Source of the DNA: Polyangium jinanense
GTDB taxonomy: Bacteria > Myxococcota > Polyangia > Polyangiales > Polyangiaceae
Direction of reading: 5' to 3'
DNA: 64,000 bases
Assembly: GCF_028435365.1 (NCBI RefSeq)
Contig: NZ_JAGTJJ010000050.1
Span: 21,849-85,848 of the forward strand
Shown here: piece after piece, positions 1 to 8,584 of the stretch
Numbering within the stretch: position 1 is the first letter of the stretch
Layout of the letters: each line of letters begins with the position of its first letter
Program-made: the position numbers and the translations under genes
The notes under the pieces: model-generated
What the model was told of the DNA's origin: nothing
The model's database searches: none
The model's input: the letters and a program-made list of their open reading frames with translations, nothing else

Positions 1-1
1 T

Positions 2-1330
2 TCGCCCTCGTTCGTCGCGACTGCTCGTGCCGAGCAGAAGGCCGAGATCAAGGTCCCGTTCGAGAAGTACACGCTGCCGAACGGCCTCACGGTGATCCTG
101 CACGAGGATCACGCGCTGCCGCTCGTCGTGGTGAACACGATGGTGAAGGTGGGCTCGCGCTTCGAGGAGCCGAAGCGCACGGGCTTCGCGCACCTCTTCG
201 AGCACCTCATGTTCATGGGCACGCGCCGCGCGCCGCCCAAGATGTTCGACACGTGGATGGAGTCCGAGGGCGGCTGGAACAACGCGTGGACCAGCGAGGA
301 CCGCACGGACTACTTCGACGTCGGCCCTGCGCACACGCTGAAGCTCTTGCTCTGGCTCGAGGCCGATCGCTTCTCCTCGCTCGCCGACGAGATGACGAAG
401 GAAAAACTCGACGTCCAGCGCGAGGTCGTGCGCAACGAGCGACGCCAGCGCACGGAGAACGAGCCTTACGGCAAGGTCGAGTTGCGCCTCCCCGAGCTGC
501 TCTTCCCCGCGGATCATCCCTACCACCACCCGGTGATCGGCTCGCACGAGGACCTGCAGGCCGCGACCGTGGACGACGTGAAGGGCTTCTTCAAGCGCTG
601 GTACGTTCCGAACAACGCCTCGCTCGTGGTCGCGGGGGACTTCTCGCCGGCCGAGATCAAGCCGGTCATCGAGAAGTGGTTCGGCTCGATCCCGTCCTCG
701 CCCGTGCCCGCGGCGCCCCCGGCGAAGCCCGTGAAGCTCGACAAGGTCGTGCGCGACACGCTCACGGACAAGGTGGAGCTCGGCAAGGTCGTGATGGCGT
801 GGCACAGCCCCGCGCGGTACGCGCCCGGCGACGCGGAGCTCGACCTGCTCAGCGTAATCCTCACCGACGGCAAGGCGAGCCGGCTCTACAAGGCGCTCGT
901 CTACGACAAGGCGATCGCGCAGGAGGTCTCGGCCTACCAAGCGTCCGGAGATCTCGGCTCGTACTTCCTCGTCGAGGCCATCGCGCGCCCCGGCGTGACC
1001 CTCGCCCAGCTCGAAGCCGCGATCGACGAGGAGATGAAGAAGATCACGAACGAGGCCGTGAGCGCGGCGGAGATCGCGCGCGCAAAAAACCAGTTCGAGA
1101 CGAGCTTCGTCTCGCGGCTGCAGTCGGTCACCGCGCGCGCTTCCATGCTGAACCAGTACGAGACGTACGTCGGGGATCCGGGCTTCGCCGAGAAGGATCT
1201 CGCGCGCTACCGCGGCGTCACGCCGGAGTCGCTCCAGCGAATCGTGAAGAGCCACCTCGACCCGAACGGCCGCGTGATCATCCACGTGGAGCCCGAAAAG
1301 AAGACGAACGGCGCCGGAGGTGCCCCGTGA
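2..1330 (+). CDS. M16 family zinc metallopeptidase, 5'-truncated by window edge
   Basis: Secreted or periplasmic M16 (pitrilysin/PqqL-type) peptidase, probably the catalytic half of a two-gene pair. The reading frame is open from nt 2; a GTG at 92 is not the true start because the conserved N-terminal M16 segment (FEKYTLPNGLTV) lies upstream of it. The zinc motif HLFEH is at nt 191-205, and a downstream VRNERRQR segment supplies the likely third zinc ligand Glu. The rest matches the M16 N-terminal domain plus the inactive C-terminal domain (Peptidase_M16_C). The stop overlaps the GTG start of the next M16 gene, so the two are translationally coupled. The signal peptide, if any, is outside the window. 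Family assignment is firm; the substrate is unknown. Confidence 0.93.
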   Translation, partial: SPSFVATARAEQKAEIKVPFEKYTLPNGLTVILHEDHALPLVVVNTMVKVGSRFEEPKRTGFAHLFEHLMFMGTRRAPPKMFDTWMESEGGWNNAWTSEDRTDYFDVGPAHTLKLLLWLEADRFSSLADEMTKEKLDVQREVVRNERRQRTENEPYGKVELRLPELLFPADHPYHHPVIGSHEDLQAATVDDVKGFFKRWYVPNNASLVVAGDFSPAEIKPVIEKWFGSIPSSPVPAAPPAKPVKLDKVVRDTLTDKVELGKVVMAWHSPARYAPGDAELDLLSVILTDGKASRLYKALVYDKAIAQEVSAYQASGDLGSYFLVEAIARPGVTLAQLEAAIDEEMKKITNEAVSAAEIARAKNQFETSFVSRLQSVTARASMLNQYETYVGDPGFAEKDLARYRGVTPESLQRIVKSHLDPNGRVIIHVEPEKKTNGAGGAP

Positions 1331-2931
1331 GGTTTGCCAAGAAGTCGGCCTTGCTCTCGCTCGCCGCGGTGACGGCGCTCGCCGCGTGCGGCGCCGAGCC
1401 GCAGGTTCAGCCGGCCGATCCGACGACGAAGGAAACGACCCCGCCCGTCGCCGAGACGAAGCCAGCGGCATCCGCGGTGGACCTGCTCGGCCCGAAGCCG
1501 GAGCTTCCGCCGAGCCGTCCGTTCACACCTCCCGCCGTCGAGACGTTCACGACCAAGAACGGCCTCTCGGTCTGGCTCGTGGAGAAACACGGCTTGCCGC
1601 TCGTGTCGGCGGTGCTCGTCGTGCGCGGCGGGTCCTCGGCCGATCCGGCGAACCAGCCCGGCCTGATGCACATCACGACCGACATGCTCGACGAGGGCGC
1701 CGGCAAGCGCAGCGCCGTCGAGGTGTCGAGCGGCATCAACGACCTCGGCGCGACGCTCGCGCTCGGCACGAGCGCCGACGCGAGCGTCGTTTCGCTCACG
1801 GTGCTGAAGAACAACTTCAACGCGGCGTTCGGCATCTTCTCCGATGTCGTCGCGCGGCCGCACTTCGACGCGAAGGAGTGGAAGCGCGTCTCGGAGCTCT
1901 GGCAGAACAACCTGAAGAAGCGGTCCGACGAGCCGATGAGCGTCTCGCGCGTGATCAACGCCGCGGTGCTCTTCGGCCCGGACACGCCCTACGGCCACCC
2001 CGCCGATGGCTCGCTCGAAGCGGCGGCGAAGCTCGATCTGCCCACCGTGAAGCGCTTCTACACGGAGAGCTTCCGCCCCGATCGCGCGGTGCTCGTCGTG
2101 GCCGGCGACATCTCCCGCAAGGAGGTGACGGACATCGTCGACGCGCAGCTCGGCGCCTGGAAAGCGCCGCCCGCGAAAGCCGCGCCGAAGCAGGCGGACT
2201 TCCCGGGCCCGCGCGCTGCTTCGGCGCGCCCGAAGCTCGTGCTCGTCGATCGGCCCGGCGCCCCGCAGTCCGTCATCGCGGTCGTGCGCGATGGCGTGGC
2301 CGCGAACGATCCCACGCTGCCGCGGCTCGAGCTCATCAACACGGCGCTCGGCGGCTCGTTCACGTCGCGGCTCAACATGAACCTGCGCGAGGAGCATCAC
2401 TGGGCGTACGGCGCGGGCTCGACGTTCCAGGAGAGCCGCAACAAGGGCGGGTTCTGGGCCATCGCCTCGGTCGAGACGCCCGCGACGGGCGTCGCGTTGA
2501 AGGAGATGCTGAGCGAGCTGACGAAGATGGCGGCTTCCGGGCCGACGGCGGAGGAGCTGGAGAAGGCGAAGGCGCAGGATCGCGCCGACCTCATGCAGAC
2601 CTACGAGACCGTGAGCGGCACGGCGCGCAGGCTCGCGACACTGGCGCGGCTCGGGCTCTCGCCGTCGCACGACAGCGAGGCGACCCGCGCGCGGCAGAGC
2701 GCGACGCTCACGGAGGTCACGGCGCTCGCGAAGACGCACGTGGATCCGGCGTCGGCGACGGTGATCGTGGTGGGCCCGCGCGATGCGGTCGGCCCGCAAC
2801 TCGCGACGCTCAGCCTCGGCGAACCCGAGCTCTGGGATCCGGAGGGCAAGCCGGCGAATGCGGCGGCGAAGCCCGCGGACAAACCGGCCGCGAAGGCCGC
2901 GGACAAGCCGGCACCGAAGAAGGGCAAGTAG
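1327..2931 (+). CDS. M16-like lipoprotein lacking the zinc motif (partner subunit)
   Basis: 534 aa. The N-terminus is a lipoprotein signal with lipobox LAAC at about residue 20, followed by a Pro/Thr-rich linker and an M16 fold. Where active M16 enzymes carry HxxEH, this one reads HITTD, so the catalytic Glu and second His are missing. It is probably the non-catalytic partner of the upstream peptidase, as in two-gene M16 systems of other bacteria (inference). GTG start chosen because GGAGG lies at 1316-1320, 6 nt upstream, and the GTGA overlap couples it to the first gene. The C-terminus is a Lys/Ala/Pro-rich tail. A rho-independent terminator follows. Confidence 0.9.
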   Translation: MRFAKKSALLSLAAVTALAACGAEPQVQPADPTTKETTPPVAETKPAASAVDLLGPKPELPPSRPFTPPAVETFTTKNGLSVWLVEKHGLPLVSAVLVVRGGSSADPANQPGLMHITTDMLDEGAGKRSAVEVSSGINDLGATLALGTSADASVVSLTVLKNNFNAAFGIFSDVVARPHFDAKEWKRVSELWQNNLKKRSDEPMSVSRVINAAVLFGPDTPYGHPADGSLEAAAKLDLPTVKRFYTESFRPDRAVLVVAGDISRKEVTDIVDAQLGAWKAPPAKAAPKQADFPGPRAASARPKLVLVDRPGAPQSVIAVVRDGVAANDPTLPRLELINTALGGSFTSRLNMNLREEHHWAYGAGSTFQESRNKGGFWAIASVETPATGVALKEMLSELTKMAASGPTAEELEKAKAQDRADLMQTYETVSGTARRLATLARLGLSPSHDSEATRARQSATLTEVTALAKTHVDPASATVIVVGPRDAVGPQLATLSLGEPELWDPEGKPANAAAKPADKPAAKAADKPAPKKGK

Positions 2932-2952
2932 AAGGCGCTGGGTGGGGAGAGG

Positions 2953-2989
2953 AAAGGCCCGGTCGACGTGGTGTCGGCCGGGCCTTTTT
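2953..2989. terminator. Rho-independent terminator after the M16 pair
   Basis: Perfect 10-bp stem (AAAGGCCCGG at 2953-2962 with CCGGGCCTTT at 2978-2987), 15-nt loop, then a short T run to 2989. The A run on the left gives a T run on the other strand, so it can also serve the convergent lipoprotein gene that ends at 2993. Confidence 0.8.
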
Positions 2990-2992
2990 CGT

Positions 2993-3604
2993 TCACGGCA
3001 CGGTCGGGACGAAGTCGACCGGGCTTGTCGGGGCGCCGTTGTGCAGGACGCCGTTGCCGAACCAGTACACGAAGCGCGGCTGCGGCACGCCGTCGATGAG
3101 GACTTCGAGGCGGAGGATCGCGCCGGGCGTCGTGCTGATCTCGAGCGCGTCGTAGTCCACGCCCGTATCGACGTGCAGATCGACCGTCCCCGCGGCTTCA
3201 TTGATGTTCACGTGGTCGGCGCCTTCGAGATCGTCCGTCGTGATGGCGTCGATCGTCGAGCTCGTGTCGACCGACATGAAGATGTCCATCGGGCAAACCG
3301 CGCCGGAGAAGCTCGTGTCGCAGGTCGTCCAGACCCGGTACACGCCGCTCGAGTAGTACTCGACGAACACCCCCACGCCGTCGCCCGGGACCGCGTCGAG
3401 CTGGACATCGGTCTCGATGCTCATCTCCATCGGCACCTCCGAGGGCCGCGGGCCGTCGTCGATGATCACCGTATCGTCATCGTCGTCGTCGACGATGATG
3501 CATCCCGTCGTGGTGCTCCCCAGGCCGACGCAGGCGACGAGCCCGAGAACGGCCGGCCACACCGTCAGTGAACCAAGCTTCACGTTGCGTAGAAAAGAAG
3601 GCAT
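2993..3604 (-). CDS. Small putative lipoprotein, unknown function
   Basis: 203 aa. ATG at 3604 is followed by a signal segment (about residues 8-35) ending in a lipobox-like TTTGC, then a run of Asp residues (IIVDDDDDD) directly after the Cys. The remainder is an acidic, beta-rich domain with no recognised catalytic motif. Asp just after the lipidated Cys can act as an inner-membrane retention signal in enterobacteria; whether that holds here is unknown. It lies 52 nt downstream of the YxxW-rich gene on the same strand, so the two may be co-transcribed. Longer upstream extensions of the frame are Arg-rich shadow of the neighbour and were discarded. Confidence 0.7.
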   Translation of the reverse strand: MPSFLRNVKLGSLTVWPAVLGLVACVGLGSTTTGCIIVDDDDDDTVIIDDGPRPSEVPMEMSIETDVQLDAVPGDGVGVFVEYYSSGVYRVWTTCDTSFSGAVCPMDIFMSVDTSSTIDAITTDDLEGADHVNINEAAGTVDLHVDTGVDYDALEISTTPGAILRLEVLIDGVPQPRFVYWFGNGVLHNGAPTSPVDFVPTVP

Positions 3605-3656
3605 CGGGCGTGCTCCTGTTCGGCGGTTTCGCAAGAGACGGGCCAAGATCAGCGGG

Positions 3657-5066
3657 TTACCGCCCTCGCCGCGGCGACGGCGAGAACGAACGCGACGGCG
3701 ACGACGACGAACGCGACGGCGACGACGAACGCGAGGGCGAGATCGAAGGTCGCGAGGGCGAGGCCGAGGGCCGCGACGGCGAGACCGAGGGACGCGAGGG
3801 CGAGACCGACGGCCGCGACGGCGAGGCCGAGGGACGCGACTCGGTCGACGGGCGCGACTCGGTCGCTGGCCGCGAGGGCTTCGGCGAGGAGGCGGCCGGC
3901 CTCGACGGCGCGACCGCGGGGCGCGAGGGCGAGGCGCTCGGCGTGGACACCTCGGGGCGGCTGCCACGCACGTCACGCGGGCTGACCTCGCCGCGCGGGC
4001 TGCGATCGACCTGCACGCCACGACCCTCGGCATGCGCGCCGTTGGCCCTGGAAACGGACGGCGCGGCGACGAGCCCGCGCGACGGGGCCGGCATCGTCTT
4101 CGCCTGCGCCGTCGTGCTGCGGCGCGAATAAGCGACCGCGCGCGCATCGGGCGCCGAGCGTTTTTCCGGGGCAGCCCCGGAGGGGATCTTCGCCTCGGCG
4201 AGCGTGGGCGAGGCCGGGCGATACGACGAACGCGCGTTTGCGCCGCCGCCACCGCCGCCCGCCGTGGGTTGGGCCGGGCGATACGGGCGCGAATGCGCGC
4301 CGATGCGGCGAACGACGTCACGATCCCGCACGACGTACGTGTGCACGTGGCGGTGGAAGACGTAGCTCGACGGGCAGAACACGAACGCCGACGACGGCGT
4401 CACCCACACGTTCACCGCGGAGCCGCCGAACCAGTACCAGGTCGGCGCCATCGGAGCCCAGCCGACGTAGCCATAATCCGTCATGCGCCACGTGACCCAC
4501 GCGGGCGCATACACGCGGCCCGGGATCCAGCCCCAGCCGCGACCGCCGATCCAGGTCCAGCGACCGTAATGGAACGGGATGTAGCCCCAGTCGTAATCGC
4601 TGACCCACATCCAGTTGCTGTCGGCGTCGAGCTCCCAGTGGCCCGCGGTCTGATACGGCGCGAAGTCCGATCCGACGACGCTCGCGCTCGGCACCCAGAC
4701 CGTGCCGTACGTGCCATCGTCGACCCACGTGCCGTAGGCCGCGAGCGGCTCGCGGAAATCGTTGAGCGCGGCCGGATCCGTGTCGACGTATTCGTCGGCC
4801 GACACCGACACGCTGACCTGCGCGTCCACGGCTTGCGTGGGCTGGAAGCCAGCGGCATTCGGGGCGGTGTTCTCCTCGGGCGCGTCGCTCGTCCAGCCCT
4901 GGGGCAGGCCCGCGGGTGTATCCGCTTGGACTGCCAGAGGTGTGAACGAAAGTGCTGCCGCGAGGAGCGACAGCGCGACAGAAGTGAAGCGACGCCCTGG
5001 CAAGGCGGGCCGGGGCGCGGGGCGATCGTTGCTGGGCGACGTCTCGGCAAAGCGCATGGCGTTCAT
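3657..5066 (-). CDS. Secreted YxxW-rich protein with low-complexity SPSRP tail (DUF6600-like)
   Basis: 469 aa. The N-terminus has a basic stretch and a hydrophobic segment (about 27-47) ending AVQA, consistent with Sec export. Residues about 105-245 are rich in Trp/Tyr/Gly (YGTWVDD, HYGRWTWIGGRGWGWIPG, WAPMAPTWYWFGG), typical of the DUF6600 type of repeat-containing proteins. After a poly-Gly tract the last 180 or so residues are disordered, ending in tandem SPSRPS-type repeats that are also visible as a DNA repeat at about 3660-3850. ATG at 5066. Function unknown; possibly surface or matrix associated. Confidence 0.8.
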   Translation of the reverse strand: MNAMRFAETSPSNDRPAPRPALPGRRFTSVALSLLAAALSFTPLAVQADTPAGLPQGWTSDAPEENTAPNAAGFQPTQAVDAQVSVSVSADEYVDTDPAALNDFREPLAAYGTWVDDGTYGTVWVPSASVVGSDFAPYQTAGHWELDADSNWMWVSDYDWGYIPFHYGRWTWIGGRGWGWIPGRVYAPAWVTWRMTDYGYVGWAPMAPTWYWFGGSAVNVWVTPSSAFVFCPSSYVFHRHVHTYVVRDRDVVRRIGAHSRPYRPAQPTAGGGGGGANARSSYRPASPTLAEAKIPSGAAPEKRSAPDARAVAYSRRSTTAQAKTMPAPSRGLVAAPSVSRANGAHAEGRGVQVDRSPRGEVSPRDVRGSRPEVSTPSASPSRPAVAPSRPAASSPKPSRPATESRPSTESRPSASPSRPSVSPSRPSVSPSRPSASPSRPSISPSRSSSPSRSSSSPSRSFSPSPRRGR

Positions 5067-5303
5067 GATGATGGGACCTCGTCGAAGCAGTTGCCAGAGC
5101 GGAAGCGCTCGTCGCTACGGTCTTGCAAACGTCGTTCCGCGCCGTGATCCCTTGGACGGGCGAGGGGCGGGATCGTTGCTGCGCCTCGTGATCTCGGCCC
5201 GCGGGGCGCTCAGAGGTCGGGGCGCGAACCTGCCTGCGCAGGATCTTCGTTCCGATGCAGGTCCCAGTTCCAACGGCCCCTGCAGTGCATGTAAGGTGGC
5301 CCC

Positions 5304-6869
5304 GTGCGTGCACGGCAAGGATGGGCAGGGCTTTTCGCGTTCGCGATGGGCTTTTCCCTCGCGGGCGCTTCATCGGCCCAGGAAAACAAGGCCCGTCTCG
5401 ACGAGGGCATCCGCATCGACCAGCTCCAGCCGGCCTCGCCGGAGAGCCCCTTCCTTCGTGCGCTCGGACCTCACGAGAAGGGCCCGAACACCATCGAGTT
5501 CGCGTTCGGCCTGTCGTTCGACTACGGCATGGGGCTGCTCAAGGCCGTCACCGTCGATGGGCAAGGCGGCGAGAACGTCGCGGCGACGCCCGTCAAAAAC
5601 GCGCTGCTCGCGCACGTCGGCGGCTCGATCACGCCGCTGCCCTGGCTCACCGTCGACCTCGCGCTCCCCGTCGCGCTCTTCATCAACGGCGACGAGCCGT
5701 TCGACAAGTACGGCGTCCTCATCCGTCAGTCCGAGACGTTCGGCGTCGGAGATCTCCGTGCAGGTCTCCATTTCCGTCCGGTCGACACGAAGGCCTTCAC
5801 GTTCGTCGCGGGCGCACGGTTCTGGGCGCCTGTCGGGTCAACGGCGTCGTTCCTCTCGGACAAGAGGCTTCGCGCCGAGGTGGATCTCGGCATTGCGAGC
5901 GAGAAGGACCGGCTGCGGTGGGGTTGCACGGCGTTCGTGTCGCCCCTGTTCTTCATCGATGTCGCCGGCTCCGACGGCGAGCGGATCGCGCTCGCGTGCG
6001 CCGCGCAGTTCCGCGCCGCGTCGTTTCTGTGGGTCGGGCTCGAGCCGAGCTTCGCGATGTTCAACCAGACCCACGCGTCCGTGGACGCGGGCAAGGATCC
6101 TCCGAGCTCGATCGATCTGCAGATCGAGCCGCTCGCATCGGTGCGCATGGCGTTCGGCGGGATGCAGATCGGTGTGAGCGGCGGGCCCGGGTTCGGCGGC
6201 GCCGCGGGCGCGCCGGGCTTCCGCGGGGTCCTGAGCCTCGCGTACGTCGGCGGGGGACGGCCCAAGCCGGTCGCGCCCAAGGGGCCGCCGGATGGCGACC
6301 TCGACAAGATCCCCGACGCCGAAGACGCCTGCCCTGCCGAGGCGGGGCCCGAGAACGCGGATCCGAAGAAGCGCGGCTGTCCGTCGAGCGACAAGGACGG
6401 CGACAACATCATCGACGAAGAGGACGCTTGCCCGCAGAGCCCGGGCGTCAAGCACGCGAGCGCCGAGGCGAACGGTTGTCCGGACGTCGACAACGATCAG
6501 CTCCCGGAGCCCGTGGACAAGTGCCCCGTGGAGCCGGGGCCGGCGCCCGAGGGCTGCCCGAAGTACGCGCGGCTCAAGGGAGAATCGTTCGAGATCAAAC
6601 CGCCGATCAAGTTCAGCACGGGCGATCAGCTCACGCCCGAGGGGCAAGCGGCGCTCGAGGAGATCGCGGCGACGATGCGCGCGAACCCGAAGATCGAGCA
6701 GGTCAGCGTCTCGCTCGGCACGAAGGGCGTGAGCGCGGACCTCAGCGATCGGCGGGCGCAGGCGATCATCTTCGTGCTGCGGTCGGGTAGCCTCGACTCG
6801 AACCGCTACGAGCTCGTCCTGCGCGACGATCTGCGTGCGGGTACCGTTCAGGCGCGCATCATCAAGTAG
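5304..6869 (+). CDS. OmpA-like outer membrane protein with TSP3-type Asp-rich repeats
   Basis: 521 aa. Signal peptide (ends about ASSAQ, residue 25), then a predicted beta-barrel region to about residue 320, then three calcium-binding-type segments (DGDLDKIPDAEDACP, DKDGDNIIDEEDACP, DVDNDQLPEPVDKCP). The C-terminal part resembles an OmpA/MotB domain (about 425-521: IKFSTGDQLTPEGQAALEEIA). The usual peptidoglycan-contacting Asp/Arg pattern is weak, so cell-wall anchoring is uncertain. The GTG start is the first codon giving an intact signal peptide. The next gene begins 4 nt after the stop, so they are probably co-transcribed. Confidence 0.85.
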   Translation: MRARQGWAGLFAFAMGFSLAGASSAQENKARLDEGIRIDQLQPASPESPFLRALGPHEKGPNTIEFAFGLSFDYGMGLLKAVTVDGQGGENVAATPVKNALLAHVGGSITPLPWLTVDLALPVALFINGDEPFDKYGVLIRQSETFGVGDLRAGLHFRPVDTKAFTFVAGARFWAPVGSTASFLSDKRLRAEVDLGIASEKDRLRWGCTAFVSPLFFIDVAGSDGERIALACAAQFRAASFLWVGLEPSFAMFNQTHASVDAGKDPPSSIDLQIEPLASVRMAFGGMQIGVSGGPGFGGAAGAPGFRGVLSLAYVGGGRPKPVAPKGPPDGDLDKIPDAEDACPAEAGPENADPKKRGCPSSDKDGDNIIDEEDACPQSPGVKHASAEANGCPDVDNDQLPEPVDKCPVEPGPAPEGCPKYARLKGESFEIKPPIKFSTGDQLTPEGQAALEEIAATMRANPKIEQVSVSLGTKGVSADLSDRRAQAIIFVLRSGSLDSNRYELVLRDDLRAGTVQARIIK

Positions 6870-6873
6870 GACC

Positions 6874-8580
6874 ATGACCCGAGCGAAGGCAGCTCTGTCC
6901 CGCGGCGCGCTCGCGCTCGTCGCGGCGGCTGCCTTCTTCGGGCATGCGCGCGCGATCGGCGCGGGCTTCGTCTTCGATGATCGCGGCGCGATCCAGGAGA
7001 ACCCGGTCGTGCAGGGCGACCTCGATCTCGGGGCGCTCTTCGGCTCGGATTTCTGGGGGCGTCCGCCGGGCGAGGGGCCGGGGACGTGGCGGCCGCTCGT
7101 CGTGCTCTCGTTCTGGCTGAACAAGCACATCACGGGCGGGTTTCACGAGACGAACCTCCTCTTGCACGCGGCGACGTCGGTGGTGCTCGCGCTCGCGCTT
7201 TCGCGGCACACGGGGCGGACGACGTTCGCCGTCGTCGCGGCGATGGTGTTCGGCGTGCTCGGCGTCAACACGGAGGCCGTGGTGGGGCTCGTGGGGCGCG
7301 CGGACGTGATGGCGGCAGGGCTAGGGTGGCTCGCGTGGTTCGTCGCGGGGCGCGCGGACGAGCCAGAGGAGCCTCGGAGCAGCCTGTGGGCGGCGCTCGC
7401 GTTTGCGGGGGCGCTCGCCTCCAAGGAGTCCGCGATCGTCTTTCCGCTGTTTCTTTTCCTGGCCGATCGGCTCCTCGCGCCGCCGGGGCGCGCGCCACGG
7501 ATCCTTTCGGCGCGGTACGGTTCTCTCGTCGCCGCGGCGGTCCTCGTGATCGCGTTGCGCACCGTGGCCTTCGCGTCGCCGCTCGCCGCGGTTTCTCGCG
7601 AGCTCCAGGCAAACCCGCTGCTCGCCGAGGGATGGGGGCCGCGGATCTTTACCTCGCTGCGGCTGTTTGCCATGGCGCTCGGCAAGATCGTCCTGCCCGT
7701 GGGTTTGTCGGCGGACTACTCGTACGCCGCGATCCTGCCCGAGCACAGCCCGTTCGCGCTGCCTGTCCTCGTCGGGGCGCTCGTGCTCGTGGGACTCGTC
7801 GTGCTTTCGATCCGCCTGCGCCGGCGAGAGCCGCTCTTCGCGCTCGCGGCCGTGATGGTGCTCGTGCCGTGGATCGTCATGAGTCAGCTCCCCTTCGTGC
7901 TGCCGACGATCTTCGCCGAGCGGCTGCTTTATCTGCCGGCCGCGGGCTTCGCGCTCATGGTTGCGCGGATCGGCGAGTGGATGCTGGAGCGAACGCCGGG
8001 GGGGCTCGTTTTCCCCGCAGCATCCGCGGGGAAGGGGAAGAAGCGCGCGGCGCAGAAGCGGCCGAAGGTGGAGCCGGCGAACCTGCGCTCGTTCGTGCTC
8101 GTGCTCGGCCCCGTGATGCTCGCCAATCTGGCGCTCGCGTGGAGCCGCGCCGCGGACTGGGAGAACGATCGGACGCTGTTCGCGTCGGCGATGGAGGTCG
8201 TGCCGAGGTCGGCGCGGGCGCATCACAACTACGGCTCGGCGCTGCTCAACGAGGGCAAGTCCGCCGCGTCGATCGCGTCGTTCGAGCGTGCCGTCGAGAT
8301 CCTCCCGACGTGGTCCGAGCCGCACGCGCAGCTCGGGGTGGCGATGCTCGACACGGGGCGCGTGCGCGAGGCGGAAGAGCACTTCCGCAAGGCCGTGGAG
8401 CTCGATCCGGACTCGACGAAGGCCGTCTTCAACCTCTCGGTTTTCCTCGCCCGGCAAGGCCGACTCGAAGAGGTGCGGGCGAACCTCGCGCCCTTCGTCG
8501 AGCGTCACCCGAACCGCGCCCGCGAGGCCGCGCTACTCCGTCAAATCGAGGCGGATCTGCGTTCCCCGCAGCGCCCCTGA
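6874..8580 (+). CDS. TMTC-like polytopic membrane protein with TPR repeats (putative GT-C glycosyltransferase)
   Basis: 568 aa. About ten hydrophobic segments fill the first 450 residues. The first periplasmic loop carries FVFDDRGAI, matching the acidic DD signature of GT-C enzymes of the PMT/TMTC type. Residues about 450-560 form three TPR units (HHNYGSALLNEGK, PHAQLGVAMLDTGR, AVFNLSVFLARQGR). Eukaryotic TMTC proteins are O-mannosyltransferases; a polyprenyl-sugar-dependent role here is inferred from fold only. ATG at 6874 chosen over an in-frame upstream codon inside the previous gene. The stop is 4 nt from the stop of the convergent gene. Confidence 0.82.
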   Translation: MTRAKAALSRGALALVAAAAFFGHARAIGAGFVFDDRGAIQENPVVQGDLDLGALFGSDFWGRPPGEGPGTWRPLVVLSFWLNKHITGGFHETNLLLHAATSVVLALALSRHTGRTTFAVVAAMVFGVLGVNTEAVVGLVGRADVMAAGLGWLAWFVAGRADEPEEPRSSLWAALAFAGALASKESAIVFPLFLFLADRLLAPPGRAPRILSARYGSLVAAAVLVIALRTVAFASPLAAVSRELQANPLLAEGWGPRIFTSLRLFAMALGKIVLPVGLSADYSYAAILPEHSPFALPVLVGALVLVGLVVLSIRLRRREPLFALAAVMVLVPWIVMSQLPFVLPTIFAERLLYLPAAGFALMVARIGEWMLERTPGGLVFPAASAGKGKKRAAQKRPKVEPANLRSFVLVLGPVMLANLALAWSRAADWENDRTLFASAMEVVPRSARAHHNYGSALLNEGKSAASIASFERAVEILPTWSEPHAQLGVAMLDTGRVREAEEHFRKAVELDPDSTKAVFNLSVFLARQGRLEEVRANLAPFVERHPNRAREAALLRQIEADLRSPQRP

Positions 8581-8584
8581 CGCT

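Noticed and set aside
3660..3850. Short tandem DNA repeats that could suggest a CRISPR or minisatellite
   Set aside because: They encode the in-frame SPSRPS tail of the minus-strand protein, with no spacers and a period tied to codons.
3417..5147. Arg-rich plus-strand open frame opposite the YxxW-rich gene
   Set aside because: Low-complexity RRRRR shadow of the SPSRP repeats; no start signal.
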